From: Symbiodinium natans
Taxonomy: Eukaryota > Sar > Dinophyceae > Suessiales > Symbiodiniaceae
Length of the DNA stretch: 64,000 bases
Assembly: GCA_905221605.1 (NCBI GenBank)
Contig: CAJNDS010002263.1
Location: 357,501-421,500, forward strand
Direction of reading: 5' to 3'
Below are positions 24,163 through 36,708 of this stretch, one piece after another. Numbering within the stretch: position 1 is the stretch's first letter; each line of letters opens with the position of its first letter. Made by a program: the position numbers and the translations under genes. The notes beneath the pieces are model-generated. The model was not told the origin of the DNA and made no database searches. It saw nothing but the letters and a program-made list of their open reading frames with translations.

Positions 24163-27100
24163 GTTGTGGTTCTGTCTTTGGGAAGGCTTGCCGAGTCGTG
24201 TCACGCCCAGCAACCCTAATCGGCTGCGTCCAGGCTGCACAGGAAGCCTGAGAGCCGACCGTTCTGGTCGCCATGAGCGCGCCCAAAGGAGACGGGCGCT
24301 CTCCAGTTTCTCCGGGTGTCTCTTGACAGGGTCTCAGCCGGAGCCTTGCGAGAAACAGGGCAATAGCATGAGCCCAGCCCAAAACCTTACTGAGTCAGCC
24401 GAGGGGGATCATGGTAAGGGGACCCTCCAAGCCAACAAGGCAAGGTCTGACCTTCTGCAGTCGGATGCGCAAGCTCCAGCTCCGCCCGAGTCCACCTCGG
24501 TGGTTTTTCGCAGTCGCGCAGAGGCATCGATGAAAAAGGCATTGTTTTCAATGCAGAACTGCACCTGTGGGATTGAACATCTTGATGTTGGGCTGCATCG
24601 AGACATAAGAGACCCCAAAGGATCCATGGTTTAGGTCAAGCTCTAGGCACTGAGTGAAGATGTTTTTGGAGGCCTATCTGGGGGCTGAGGGTGCCGCCTA
24701 GGTTAAACGTTCCCGATAATGAACCTCCAGCACAAAGAAGCCATCCCATGAATCTACCTAGTCAGAGACCCCTTAATATTAGCCCCCGCCCCGCCCCTTA
24801 CCCTCTAATATTAAATAGCCCCAGTATAGTGATATTGTAGCATATTGAGGGGGTTTTAGTTTTAATCCTAAGGGGTACGGGGGGTTTATTATTGGCGGGG
24901 AGGGGATTAGTCAGCCCCCCTCCCCCCCCCTCGAAAGTGACCACCTTAGTGAAAAGAGTTTGCGGGTGCGAGGGGGCTGATTCTTGAGCAAGCAGAATGC
25001 TCATGGTTGGGTTGACCTGTCGCGAGCCCATGCTACACAACAAGCCCTATAAAGCCTACTCCCTCCCGACACAACTCTATAAACCCTAAACAACCCCGCA
25101 ACCCTGTAAACTCTCTAAAGCCTATATTCCCAAACAACTCTGCCGCTGGCATTCTCTGCTCCGCCATGGCATCCCACTGAAGACGGAGGGGAGGGGCGGG
25201 GGGGGGGAACAAACGATGCCCCAAGCCCGAAAACACTAGAAGACGATGACCCCCCCTGAAACCCCGACAAGGATTCGGTCCAAGAGCCCTGGGAATGAAG
25301 CCTCTTAACCCTAAATCCCAACGACATCTCCTCCCCAGAATCGATTTGCCCACTAATCGCTTAATTCCCCACCGCACACATACACACACAACTAAGCCAT
25401 CAAAGAGACCCAAAACCCTAAGCCCAAAAGCCCAACACCCCCACCCCCCGGCCTACGCACTCCCCCGGATCATGGTCATGCGCTGGCCAGACAGGGCCCC
25501 TCGGCGTTTTCTTTTCGGGGACATCTATGTTACCCGTCTAGTGTTTCTTCTTTTTTCTTGTTTATGCAAAACCCCCGGTTGAGCTTCTTATGGTTGTGGG
25601 AGAGTGGGGTTCGTCAACTGGCGTTCGCTGTGCGGAGCTAGCTCTGCGAGTTTGTAGCTGCTCGCGCTTGCTTGCTGTCCGATGGTGAGCCGTGCTCTTT
25701 GATGGACTTAAGCCAAATACATCCAAATACCCTAAACCCAAAACCCCCAGCCCCGAAATACCCTAAACTGGCTTTGTGGACTGGAGGTGGCTTCTGTCGC
25801 GCTTTCCTTCCGCGATGCTTAAGGTATAGTTCTAGGATCCCATTGGCTGCCGGAGGGTCAAAGTCACACTGCCGAGAGAAGGTGAATTTCAACAATCTAA
25901 ACTCCTAAACGGGGTTGAGGGTTTAGGCCCTAAACCTTGCAGGCTTCAGAGGTCTGTGTTAAAAAAAAACCTTGCAGAGCTTCAATCGTTCGTGGGCTTC
26001 ATGGGCTCAGCATTCTAAATTCCTGAGGTCAGTTGAGCTTTTCTTCCGGGGTCTTTCAGAGGAGGGGGAAGTGGGGTGTGGGGGTTCGGGTGTCGGTCAG
26101 GGAAGTGAGTTCTGAAAGTGCCCCAAACACTCAGGGTTTAGGGTTTAGGGTTTAGGGTTTAGGGTTTAGGCTCAAAATAGCCCAAGAACCTTATACAAGA
26201 AGGGCTTTGGGCCCAAAAACCCTAAAATCAGGGTCCTTAGTACTTAGAGCCTTAGGGTAAGTTGCTTCAATGCCAAAGGCTCGGCGTTGGGGCCGAGAAA
26301 TTCTATGGCCTCAGCATATGTAGGGCAAAGGGGTGCCCTGGAATACCTTTGAAACCCAATTCGTGTGGAATGAAGGGCTTTAGGTTTAAGCTGTAGGGCC
26401 AGGAGCCTTACTACGCAAGCCAGATGCAACAGGGCTTGCAGCTTTTAAAGTCCCTCTGTGCAAAAAGAGGTTTAGTGTGTAGCTTTAGGGCTTCCCAACC
26501 TTTGCCTACTGGCCGACCATATATCAGACAATGCGAATGTGATCCAATGTGTCAGGAACGCAAGCCAAGATCATATCTGGCAGGGGAAACCGCGGACAGG
26601 TTTGCCATGTCACGCTGCGCGTTTGCCACCCAAGCCTGCCATGCTCAGTATAGCTCAGTACTGCATGAGCTTGATCATCGGTCGACACCCTAACCCCTAA
26701 ACCCTAAACCTTAAAGACGGCCTGGCAGGCCATAAAGACAAGATGGTCGAAAGTCGGCCCTGGACCCACACCCTTGGCAAAAGACCCTGAACCCTAAGCT
26801 CTGGACCCCAAAAGGGAACCAAAAAGACCCTGTAGGCTGCATTTGTCCACTCGCAGTGCGAGCGTCATGTTCCGTAGTGAAGGCCTTGGTGACATTGAGG
26901 GGCTTTAGGGTTTAAAATGTTTAGGGGCTTTAGGAAATTTAGGAGGCTGGGTTGCTAGCGCAGACACCCCGAGCCACAAACCTAGGCACAGCAAAGCAGA
27001 ACCCCACATCCGTTCTTCACCCCCGCGGCCGGCTGCAAGACTGCAACCACTTCAACTGCAACAGCACAACTTCCACTGCCCCAGGACACAGAAGATCCCT

Positions 27101-27591
27101 CTTAAACCTGGGTTTGGGGTGTAGGTTTTAGAGCCAATACCAGGACTACTTGAGGTTTGAGCCTACTCCCGGCCCATTTGCTGACACAGCGGGCAATGCT
27201 TGAAAACTTGGAAGAACCTACGGCAGTATTGGAACCTCCGCTTCGTAGCTGTTCTTTGGAGGGGGGGACAGCTTTAAGCAAAAAGGGGCACCCTTTTTCA
27301 TCCGAGGTTACTGGGCAACCTAGCCCAAACAGCATGGAGATCCTTGACACCCCTCCCTTTATTTCAGTGAGGTCCTCCATGCGCCCAGCCCCCTTTCGAC
27401 GACAGCACCCTGCAGGCCTTCGTCGGGAGGACTGAAGCTAATTTTTTGGTTGTTTTTTAATTTTGTTGTTTTGCTTTTAGGTTTTTTCGGGTTTGCAGGG
27501 TTTGGAGGGTATACCGGGGCTCAATGGGTTGAGGGGTTAAAGGGCTTAGGGAAGAAGGTCTTTGAATCGCGGGTGTTTGGCTAGCGCTCAG
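24163..27591. other. Spacer or large intron region with one possible start exon
   Basis: About 200 bp after the kinase stop, an ATG at 24368 opens MSPAQNLTESAEGDH and is followed at 24414 by a strong donor-like GTAAGG. This could be the first exon of the next gene. The frame is also open to 24634. The rest holds AT-rich islands with TGAACCTCC ends (24700-24900), a (TTTAGGG)5 array at 26134-26170 and no recognised domain. Confidence 0.3.
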
Positions 27592-30500
27592 CGGATCTCA
27601 CAGAAGTACCTGAAGCTGCTTTTTGAAGAGCTTTACTTGGAGTTGCCCACCCTGAAGACTTTATCTGATGGCAGGGTGGTGGCTACTAAAGTTACTGAAG
27701 ACTAACTCTTGGTGATGTGCTGACAGGTAGTTTGCGGCCACGGGTCCGAAAAGGGGTAGAAAGCTGGGCGTAACTTCTCGTCGATCCGCATCGAAGCGTG
27801 GCGGATCGGCAGCAGACGACGTCCGGCAGTGCCCGGCAGGCTGCCGCAACAAGAGTTGTCTGGCCGCGCGCGACGCCCTGCCCGAGAATCCTGTAACCGT
27901 AATAGTAACCCCATTGTAGGCGATGCTTCGAAACATGAAGCTTTTTGCAAACGACTGGCCCCTGGCCATGCACCAACGATGTGTGGACTTTTGGATTTTT
28001 CTTTGTCAGGCTGTCGGTTGGATCAGGCACCCCAAGGTTGCAGCAATAGAGAGCCGCATTAAGTCAAAGGAATGATGCGGAGATGATGCGCATAGTCTTC
28101 ACGATTCACTAGTGCTTCTGCAGCATAGACCCGCAACTGCAGACCTCGATATTCCCGGTTTGGCTGTGTGGCCTTAAGTCCTAAACTCTCCATTTGAAGA
28201 GCAAATGCTGTCTGCAGCGACGTGGTCGCTGCATTACAAGACAAAGCAAGACAAATAGGTACCGCAACGGTACCTGATCATATTATGGCCTTGTGAACAA
28301 GTCAAATCATCTTGGTCAAATGTGCTTTTCGCCCAGCGGTGACAACCGAAGTAGCGGAGAAAGATGAAAACTGCAGACCTTCGCCTGCATTTATAACCCC
28401 CATACAAAAAAAGTAAAAAGGATAAATATATCTATATACATATATAAATATGTGAGCATCAATTAAAATTTACGTGTCCGAGACTCGGTCCAAGCTGATG
28501 ATGAGGCGGTAGGGGCCGAGGAATTTCACGCGCAGTGCTGGGATGTCAGGGTAGTGTGAGCATCAGTAACGAGTGAGCACCAAACCCTACTGAAGCTTGA
28601 AGCCTTAACACCGACAAACTGAGCCTGGCGACCAAAGGCTCTCTGGACCCTGCAACCCTAAACCCTAACCCTAAACCCTAAACCCTAAACCTTAGAGCCC
28701 CAAACCCCAGTCCCGGAGCCAAGGCTTAACTATGCTTCGCCCCCTCGCCCGGCTTCTCCCGTGGCCATGGTCCTAGAGCCAGTTGCGATTCGGTGTCGTC
28801 AGAATACCCGAAACCCAAACTTTAAAACCTATCGTTAGGGTGCAGGGTTTGGGCTTAGTTTAAGGTTTTAGGGTGGATACGTTTATTCCTCATGACTCAG
28901 AGTTTGTACGATGCGCGCGTAGTACAACTCTCTCAGCTTACCTTCTTCGCACTTCCTTTGCTCAGATTCTCTTATTCATTCAGATAGCAATCCTGAGACA
29001 GTTTCGCTGCAAGCTACCAAGCTCGCTGCTCAGTCATGGGTTCTGGGTAGAGGGCTGGTCACACGCAGGCCTGGATGCAAAAGGGTCCTGTCTGCCTTCT
29101 TTGTGGGTAATCGGAGTGAGTTGATCCACGATACCTGTAATACGACTATGGCCAGGTTTCTTGGCTTTTCATGTTATATTGACCATGCCCGGCTGTGTGA
29201 AGAGCACTCGAGCACTTTCTTCGAGGCAGCCGCAATATGGACAACGCCCATGGTAGCCATGGTACTGATGTTTCCTGGTTGCTGATGACAAAGCTGCCGC
29301 GCTGTACACCCTCCAAGAAGCAACACAATGTCGCTCAGCTGCTCCGCACCATGCCAGAAGCCCACTGTTGAACTCAAACCTGCAAATCAACAACCCTCAT
29401 GATGAGCGCAGCGAAGCTAACTTACCATGAAGTTCTCTCCACTAGGCCTGGCTGTGTATTACCTGCACGCAAGTACATCCAAATATCTTTATAGTCAAAT
29501 CTTGAAAAGCCCTCCTCCGAGAACGCCCGGAAGCCCTTGTAAGCCCTAAAACCCCTAAAACCTCAACTCACAAGGCCTGGCGCTGTGCTGCCCCAGCACC
29601 GGTGGTCGCGTCAGCAACGGGTTTTCAGGGTTGAGGGTTGTCTTCGGAGGCTTTGCTTAGTTTGCCAAGGGTTTAGGGGTGTTTTGGGGCTGGCTTAGGG
29701 GTTTGGGTTGGGGGTTGCGACTCTCACGCTTTTCCTTGCGGCTCTTCACGATCAACGTTTAGGGTCCCGTTGCGGGGTCACATGTAGTGTGAAGACTCCG
29801 CCATCAAACAGGAGTCTCGGAGAGACCCCACGGTTTAGGGTTTAGGGTTTAGGGTTTAGGGTTTAGGGTTTAGGGTTTAGGGTTTAGGGTTTAGGGTGCA
29901 AAGATTCCTCAATCCCTAGCTAGGCCCTTGGGATAAGGATCATAGTTTTCCAATCGTTTTCAGAGGGTTTTGGTTTTGAGGGCTTCACAAGAAGGATGAG
30001 ATCTACAAAACGTACTCAGGATCCTAGATTGAGATGAGGGGTGGGGAGGCGTTCCTTTCTTAAGTGGTTCCGGAAGTTCCGGGGACCCCCGACAACCCTG
30101 AAATCTCACATGTGGTCTGCGCTGTCCGGCATTTCCTGGCCCACTGGAACGAAAGGATGGCCGGGTAAAATAAGATACGTTCCATCCAGCCAGTTGCGTG
30201 AGTTGTACATCTTATACGTCTATATGCTACATCTACAAAGGTTTCTCCTCAATGGCTTCGCCCGTGCCAGCCGCCAGTGCGACAGTTTGCCAAGAGAGCC
30301 GGGATGATCCACGGCTCCTCGGCTGTCGAAACCTCGGTGGGCGGCAACAGCTGGAGCAGAAAGTCCATTTGGAGGAGAGCGATGACTTCGCATCACGGTT
30401 GCCCTGCTTGGCGGTTCATGGGTACCTATAGGGTTCTAGGTATACGTACTTCGAATTAAGCACCCATGCAGCCTCCAGGTAAGCCTTTAAAGATTGGAGT

Positions 30501-31111
30501 CTTGAAGGCTCATGAACTCATGTCGCCAACGTAGGGTTCACAGGTATTCAGAACTACGGTTCCAAATAAGCTTCAAAATTGTGTTATAAGTAGCTATGGG
30601 TGACTTATAGCCTTAAACCCTCACAAACCCTAAACCTTAAACCCTAAGCCTAAACCCTACACCCTAAACCAACCTGCTTAGACCATCTGAACCCCAAGTT
30701 CACGAAGCCGGTCCCTTGAGGAGCTGGCAGCCGAAGGACGCAAAGCGGCTGCAGAGCACAAGGCCCGAAACCCGAAACCCTAAACCCCAAACCCTAAACC
30801 CTAAACCCTAAACCCCAAACCCCAAACCCCAAACCCCAAACCCCAAACCCTAACCCGCCTAAGCACCTGATAGACCCCCATAAAGCCTCCATAGAGCCCC
30901 GAAGGCCTACCGAAATACCCCGAAGCAAGCCCCAAAATCCTACTTCGGAAATAGCTTTCTGAATTTCAATGGACCCTAAACCCTAAACCCTAAACCCTAA
31001 ACCTCTGGAGCTTGAAAGGCGCGCGAAGTGCGGCCCGGCTGGGCTCGGGCACTGCGCGAGGCGAAGGTGCGGGATGGCACGTCCAAGCGCTCCGAGGCGC
31101 ACCTTCTTTAA
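27592..31111 (+). CDS. Unidentified gene, three exons seen including the terminal one (partial)
   Basis: Exon 27592-27675 reads RISQKYLKLLFEELYLELPT and continues LKTLSDGR, between a CAG acceptor and a GT donor (phase 0). Exon 30708-30762 reads RSLEELAAEGRKAAAEHK with a GC donor. It joins in phase to 31019-31111, which reads AREVRPGWARALREAKVRDG and TSKRSEAHLL before TAA at 31109-31111. The last two exons join confidently. Linking them to the first is inference from strand, spacing and the similar charged, helical character. No family recognised. Other exons must lie between them and upstream. Telomere-type arrays fill the gaps at 28654-28690, 29833-29897, 30776-30850 and 30972-31003. Confidence 0.4.
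29833..29897 (+). repeat. Interstitial (TTTAGGG)9 array
   Basis: Nine perfect tandem units, among the longest uninterrupted arrays in the window. Confidence 0.95.
30776..30850 (-). repeat. Interstitial CCCTAAA/CCCCAAA array
   Basis: About ten heptamers on the C strand, switching from CCCTAAA to CCCCAAA part way. It lies in the intron between the last two exons of the unidentified gene ending at 31111. Confidence 0.95.
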
Positions 31112-31118
31112 CATAGTT

Positions 31119-31152
31119 GAAATAATATATACATATATATGTAACATATATA

Positions 31153-31184
<32 letters not shown>

Positions 31185-31335
31185 CATCGCATAATAAAAC
31201 ATGATATATATATATATATATATTATCTATATATAATCTATAATATTACTATTGTGGTTATTATTGTTATTGTTCTTTTTCTTATTGTTATTATATATAC
31301 ATATGTATATTTATTTATCTGTTTATTTATTTGTT
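31119..31335. repeat. AT-rich satellite
   Basis: TATATACATATATG variants and TTATTGTTATT runs directly downstream of the stop codon at 31111. Its position suggests a 3' flank or intergenic spacer. A T8/G11 junction follows at 31383-31401. Confidence 0.85.
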
Positions 31336-31744
31336 GAGAATTGCAATTGTAAAACATAGTAAAAAGTATGTTATGTTTTCTATTTTTTTTGGGGGGGGGG
31401 GAGCGGGTTCGAAAAGTTGAGGGTTGGGCGGAATGGACTTTGTTCGGGTTCGAAGAATTGCGTTGGAGGTTTTGGTCTGCGCGAATGTTTTTTACGGCAT
31501 GGTGTTTATAGACCTTAAAACCATCTACAGTAGTGTTTTGGGCTTTGGGGTTTCTAGCGGCTTCGGTATTTTTGCCTTCAACGTTTAGGGTTTATATGGT
31601 TAAGGGCTTGGGTCATCAGAAAGTGCCCAGGTGGTGGGTGCTCTCCATGAGGGCAGCCGAGTGCTCGTTGCGGAAGTGTGCGGCACGAAGGCCAGCTTTC
31701 CGTACTTCAACCGCCACACGAGTATCTTAATACAGGGGGGCCTA

Positions 31745-31820
31745 TTGTAGGGTTGTAGGGTTGTAGGGTTGTAGGGTTGTAGGGTTGTAGGGTTGTAGGG
31801 TTGTAGGGTTGTAGGGTTGG
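31745..31820 (+). repeat. (TTGTAGGG)9 octamer array
   Basis: Nine tandem copies of an 8-bp unit that looks like the telomere heptamer with one extra base. Confidence 0.95.
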
Positions 31821-33336
31821 GGAGTCAAGGTTTAAGGTTCCAATATAGGGGTCTATCCTCAAACCCTTATGCTTCGCAGAGTAATCAGCACCCAGGGTCC
31901 ACAAGTACCAGCAACACCCCTCAGTCAAAGAATGCCCATCCTGAACAGAACTGACACAACACTCCTTCGACCACGGGGGGTTGAAGTTTTGGCGGCTCTA
32001 GTTCCTAAACATTGTCTGAACCATGGGCACTTTGTATGGTCCCTTAATGGCTTGTTATGCCTATAAGGGGCCCATACTTGGAACCCTGGACTTTGCCCGC
32101 AAACGCCCAAGCTCGCAAACCCAGGCCCGCATCCAACAGCCACTCTCTGGGTGGATAGCTTTGTCGAAGCACACGGAGCCCGTGCTTGAGCAGGAGAGCT
32201 CAAAGAGTAGAGGTATGGGATTGTGGCTTTAATCACCTCAGAAAGCTGTGTAGGGAACCTTAGGAATCATGGGGATGCTTGCGGGGGGCCACATGTTGGG
32301 GCACCTGAGGTTAATCCACTTCACCGCTTGACACAGCAAGAAAGCATTCAAGCATGAAGCCCAGTCAGCAGAAGTAGGGCACCAGATCTCCCGCAGTAAT
32401 ATAGGGGTCGGAATAAATACTAATCTGAGACACCTCCCTCCGGCTTGGTTTACCTGTCCTTGCATCTTGTGCGTGCTGGTTGCTGCGTCTACACGCCAAG
32501 ACGTTGAAGAGCTATGTGCCGCACCACGACAGCTCCATCCTGGCTTGAATGGCAATAACGAGTTGGCTTGAAACAGCCAATTCTTGGTGGAAGGCTAAAC
32601 GATCCAAATCCCCGACATATGCACAGTCTAGCCTTGCAATCAAGAATTGGATCCTGGATCTTAGATAGGTTCCTATCTAGGACCCCAAGAATCCAAGGTG
32701 TTGTGGATCCTTGTACCTTTGGATGCAGAAACAGGGAACATGGCATAGGTCTCTTTAAGACTATAATATGGGGGGGCCTTAATAATTAGAATGGGGTTTG
32801 GGGGGTTTCTATAGTAGAATCATAAAGTGGCCAGAAGGGAATACTAAGTACTTCCTTGAACCTGCTGCAAACAAAGCGAGAAGGAGTCGTGGCAGGCGCA
32901 GGAGGGCAAGTTGGCATCGTCTTGGGTGGTCAGCAGCGTGCTGGCGCGCCTTTCAGCTCCGTCAGCAGGAGCTCAATCCCAGGCGCAGCCGCAGCTGCAG
33001 ACCCAGGGTATGTCGGAGGTACCAACCGAGCCCCGCCTTTTTACTGATGGGAACTCTTAAGCCCAATATGTACCCAAACATTCCCCAGCAAGTTCTATTC
33101 TACGGTAGGTCATGGGCTCCTAGCCTACTAGCAGCCAAGGAGAATGTTGAGGATGGAGCCGACGCAGCCTCAGCGGAGGAACCGCTGTTAGCGATCAGCA
33201 CAGATACGGCTCCTCATGGCAATTTAGGGATTTAGTTGGAGTAGCTAGGTTGTTGATGATTGAGCTCCTGCCAAAACAAGTGAAAGAGCCGAAGCTATCC
33301 GCAAAGTAGTGGACTCTTGACATAAGGACATCCCAG
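31821..33336. other. Spacer with no recognised gene
   Basis: Mixed sequence with a CCTTAATAATTAG motif (32778-32790), closely matching CTTTAATAATTAG at 3469-3481. It also holds a frame at 32798-33235 that is open for 145 codons but shows no known domain. Confidence 0.4.
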
Positions 33337-33422
33337 TCCTGTCGACATCACCTCTGGGTCCAACATCGGGATCTTCACCTCTGCCGCCTACGCGCAGCTG
33401 GTGGGCTGCCCTGCGCCAAGCA
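33337..33422 (+). CDS. Isolated exon of an unidentified protein
   Basis: Between a CCCAG acceptor and an AGTGAAA-type GT donor the frame reads PVDITSGSNIGIFTSAAYAQ and then LVGCPAPS. GC content and amino-acid composition fit the other exons and contrast with the surroundings. Neighbouring exons were not located, so family and function are unknown. Confidence 0.4.
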
Positions 33423-34494
33423 GTGAAAGATGCATTTCGCTGCGCTGGATGGTGCCGATAAGCTTGTACATTTTAATGGCACTGTGATCTTTTCAGGGTA
33501 TGATGTCCGAGTCTCCCGCTGTGCAGCTCGGAAACTGAACTTGTGCAGCCTCGGGAGCTCTTACAGAAGCGTGAGCGAACGCCCCGACAGAGCTGTTGGC
33601 GCCAAACTGCGCGCCGGCGGGGTCGGGATGACACGCCGCGCTTCCAGGACAGGTGCGAAAAGAGGTTATGGCCAGATGGCCTCGGCAAGACGAACATGAA
33701 TATTGCAGGCACATAGGTGCCGACACCCATTCGACGTATGTGGCATACAAATTAAATTACACACGCTTGATTTTCCAGTCGAGCGGGGGCCATGGAGCCG
33801 GTTCCACGATACCGAGGTCGCTTTAGGCAGTGTGCTTTGCCGAACAGGGTGGGCACGAAGGACTTGTGGTGCTGCTGCATCCGGTCTCTGTACCTATGGG
33901 GCGGGGCAAGGGGGAGTTGGAATGTGTCTGTCTGTTGCAGGTCTACCTCAGTTATACCTCAGTACGCCAAAGCAACCGCAGAAGGGTTTGGAGCGTTTGA
34001 GACTTATATGACATGCCCGAAAATTCGAGCGTCCCAAGCATCAACACACATCCGCAGCAGATGAGTACGTTGTTGGGGTTATGACGGGGTAGAGCCGGGG
34101 CTTTCCAAACAGTCGGGTGGAGCCCCATCTTCTGGACGGACCCCACAATATGCAGGGCCCCATTTTTTGGAGACCGCCCGGCAGTATGGAGTATAGTATA
34201 CGTACTGTATGGAGTATAGTACTTGGGGTATATTAAGGGTCCCAGATGCCCGCAGCCCATAGCACAGGGATTTGTGGGCATGTGCTGGTCGGGCCTTGGC
34301 TTCTCAAACCAAACGAAAATCCGCCGGCTCAGAACACAGTACTAGCACGGCTCCCGGCACCGTCGTCGGGCCAAGATGAGCGGAGGAGGAGGCCGGGTGG
34401 TGGAGGGAGCTGAGGAGTTCCGGCTTAGGGTTAGCCACGGACAGTGCATGGAAGCTGGGCAAGTTCTCTACAGTGTTTTGGGGTTAATAAAAGA

Positions 34495-34585
34495 CATATG
34501 CATTTACATATATGTATATGTATGTATATATATATATATACATTTATGTGTACATAAACATATGTATATGTATGTTTATGCAGGG
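34495..34585. repeat. AT-rich (TATG/TACA)n stretch
   Basis: ATATGTATATGTATG-type repeats inside an otherwise unannotated region (33423-35492) that holds no recognised gene. Confidence 0.85.
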
Positions 34586-35492
34586 AGTTGTAGGGTTCAG
34601 TTGCCACTGTTCCATGTGCTGCCATCTTGATGTTGCTGCCGGAAAAGCCTACCTAAATCTTTAAGACTCAAACCACCCAAGTGGCAGGCTCATCTGGACA
34701 GAACTTCTGCTCCAGTAATGCGGGCTTCTCCGGAACACCGCTATGGATTCTGGGGCGGCAGGGGCTTCGAGCATTGAGAATTTTAGAGCTTAGGGCTTAG
34801 GGCCTACAGGTTGAGGGTTATTCACGCCTCACAATTGTAAATATTTGTAAATCATCGGGTTGCCCAGCCCTTATGCCACCTGGGCATTGACAGCCTTTCC
34901 TCCACCTTCACCTAGAGGTTTGAGGTCGTGTGTGTGCGCATAGTCAGTATGTGATGAGGAGCATGGCACCAGCAAAGGGTTGATCCCAAAAGTCTCAAGT
35001 CCAGATGGAGCTTGAACTGAATTTTGGGCCCTTTTTGGTAACCCAAAATGAATCACCCACTACATAGATCAAACCCCGCATCGTGGTTAGCTTTAGAATT
35101 GATGCTCACTTCTGCACCTTCGGGAATCGGCCTCGAACTTTAGAACCTCTTCATAGCTGCAAGCACGATCATGGCGGGGGGGCAGGGGCAAGTCCTCAGC
35201 CTAAAGACTGCCACGAGGAAGCTGAAACAGCAGGGCCAACTGCCGAATCAATGGAGAGAGCACGAGGAGGCACGGGATTGCACAGCACACCCCGACTGCT
35301 TAAGGCGCGCCATCCGACCACATGACACCATCAGCCCTGCCCAAGCTGTGTAGAACAGGAAAAGAGGAAGCTCTAACGAAGCCAGAAGCTCTCCAAGCCG
35401 AAGTCCTCAATGCCCAAGCTTAGTGCAGCCTTGTCCGAGTGTTGTACATGTGTAAAACCTCTTTAGGGCTAAGGGAAACAAAGCGCGCGCAG

Positions 35493-36708
35493 GCGAAAGA
35501 GCTCCAGGCCAAGGAGCTGCGAGCGACCTGCCAGGAATTGTTGGGTTTCAAGGGTCTTCATGGCGCTGGGAAGTCTGTGTTAAATCCACCGGGGCGGATG
35601 CAATTATGGCAGTCGCCCACGCGGTGTTCGCAATGCGCGGCTGGCTTTGACCCAAACCCTACATCCACCAAGAGTGAGCTTGGCGGGTGGCAAAAAAACA
35701 GTGTAAAACATTGTAAAGCCCTAAGCCCTAAAAGGATCAGAGGGGTGACATCAAGCCTAAACCTTTGAAGTCATGGATAACAAGGAGCCTGACCAGACCA
35801 AAACCTGCTGCCCAGGAAGAGGAGGAGGCCGCTGCGACACTGCGCGTGGTCGTGGATGCCGTCAGCCTGGGGAGGCCGCCTCTGGGGAGGGGGGCTGGGG
35901 GGGGGGCCACGTGGGGAAAGGGTAGGGCTTCTGGACTTGTGGTGATAATCTTCTTTGCAGAGTCAGGTTTGTGTTGCGGCTGTTGGAGTTTGGAGCTGAA
36001 GCGTTGTGTTTCTACTCGTTCAAGCAACAAGAGCCGCAACTCGAGCTAGAGCTCAGAGTGTAGGGGCCTGTAGGTTTAAACCACCGGCGCCTGAAGCAGC
36101 CACCTGCACCCCAAGCAGGGTGGATCTCAACCTAGTTCGCCACCTTGTCGTCAAGGACCTGAGGTCGCTTGGCATGGGGGGTCTCTCGGGTTCAGGGGTT
36201 TAGGGTTTAGGGTTCAGCTGATGCTCAGAGCCTGGGTTCAAAAAGGGTTTAGGGTTTAGGGTTTAGGGTTTAGGGTTTAGGGTTTAGGGGTTAGGGAGGG
36301 TTTAGGGTTTAGGGTTTAGGGTTTAGGGTTTAGGGTTTAGGGTTTAGGGTTTAGGGTTTACGCGCGTCCCGGCCTCAGCCCAGGGGTTAAAAAAGGGTTT
36401 AGGGTTTAGGGTTTAGGGTTTGCAGAATTCTGGGCATCAGGGTGTGGCCCCACCCAGAATCCAAGCGAATTTCCAACCCACCCACCCCCGCTTGCCGCAA
36501 CCCTGCCTCCGCAACAAAAGCACGCTCTTTCCTTAAACTTGTTTATGTGATTACCCCAAACCCTAAATCCTAAACCCTAAACCCAAAAACTTCCTACTCT
36601 TACTCTGAACAACCCAGTCTTGCCCGGTGCCAGAACGTGGTCAGGAAGGTGGCCGCCAGATCCAAGATTGTCTTGCCCACCACGGGTCTCTTCGAGCCGC
36701 CCGGCTTG
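35493..36708 (+). CDS. Unidentified gene, four or more exons (partial)
   Basis: Exons read: 35493-35534 (AKELQAKELRATCQ, possible GA donor), 35816-35874 (EEEEAAATLRVVVDAVSLG, GC donor), 36119-about 36165 (VDLNLVRHLVVKDLRSLG) and 36618-about 36700 (LARCQNVVRKVAARSKIVLP continuing TTGLFEPP). The second and third join exactly in phase through an AG|G codon. The first joins the second in phase 0. The link to the fourth is unresolved. A first charged helix, a short alternating hydrophobic segment and a basic helix can be seen, but no family recognised. A later exon candidate at 37248 (AYCNFVLFK) may belong here. Introns hold TTTAGGG arrays at 36246-36296, 36299-36360 and 36397-36420. Confidence 0.4.
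36246..36420 (+). repeat. Clustered TTTAGGG arrays
   Basis: Three tandem TTTAGGG blocks (about 7, 9 and 4 units). Each of the outer two is preceded by a similar AAAAAGGG run, as though one module had been copied. Confidence 0.95.

Noticed and set aside
27661-28062. Overlapping 80-112 codon frames on both strands
   Set aside because: GC-rich but with no recognisable motif; strand and frame cannot be chosen.
29833-29897. Nine perfect TTTAGGG units as a true chromosome end
   Set aside because: Unique sequence and exons continue on both sides, so it is interstitial.
33430-33750. Overlapping Arg-rich and Cys/Ser-rich frames on opposite strands
   Set aside because: Mutual shadows; no motif supports either strand.
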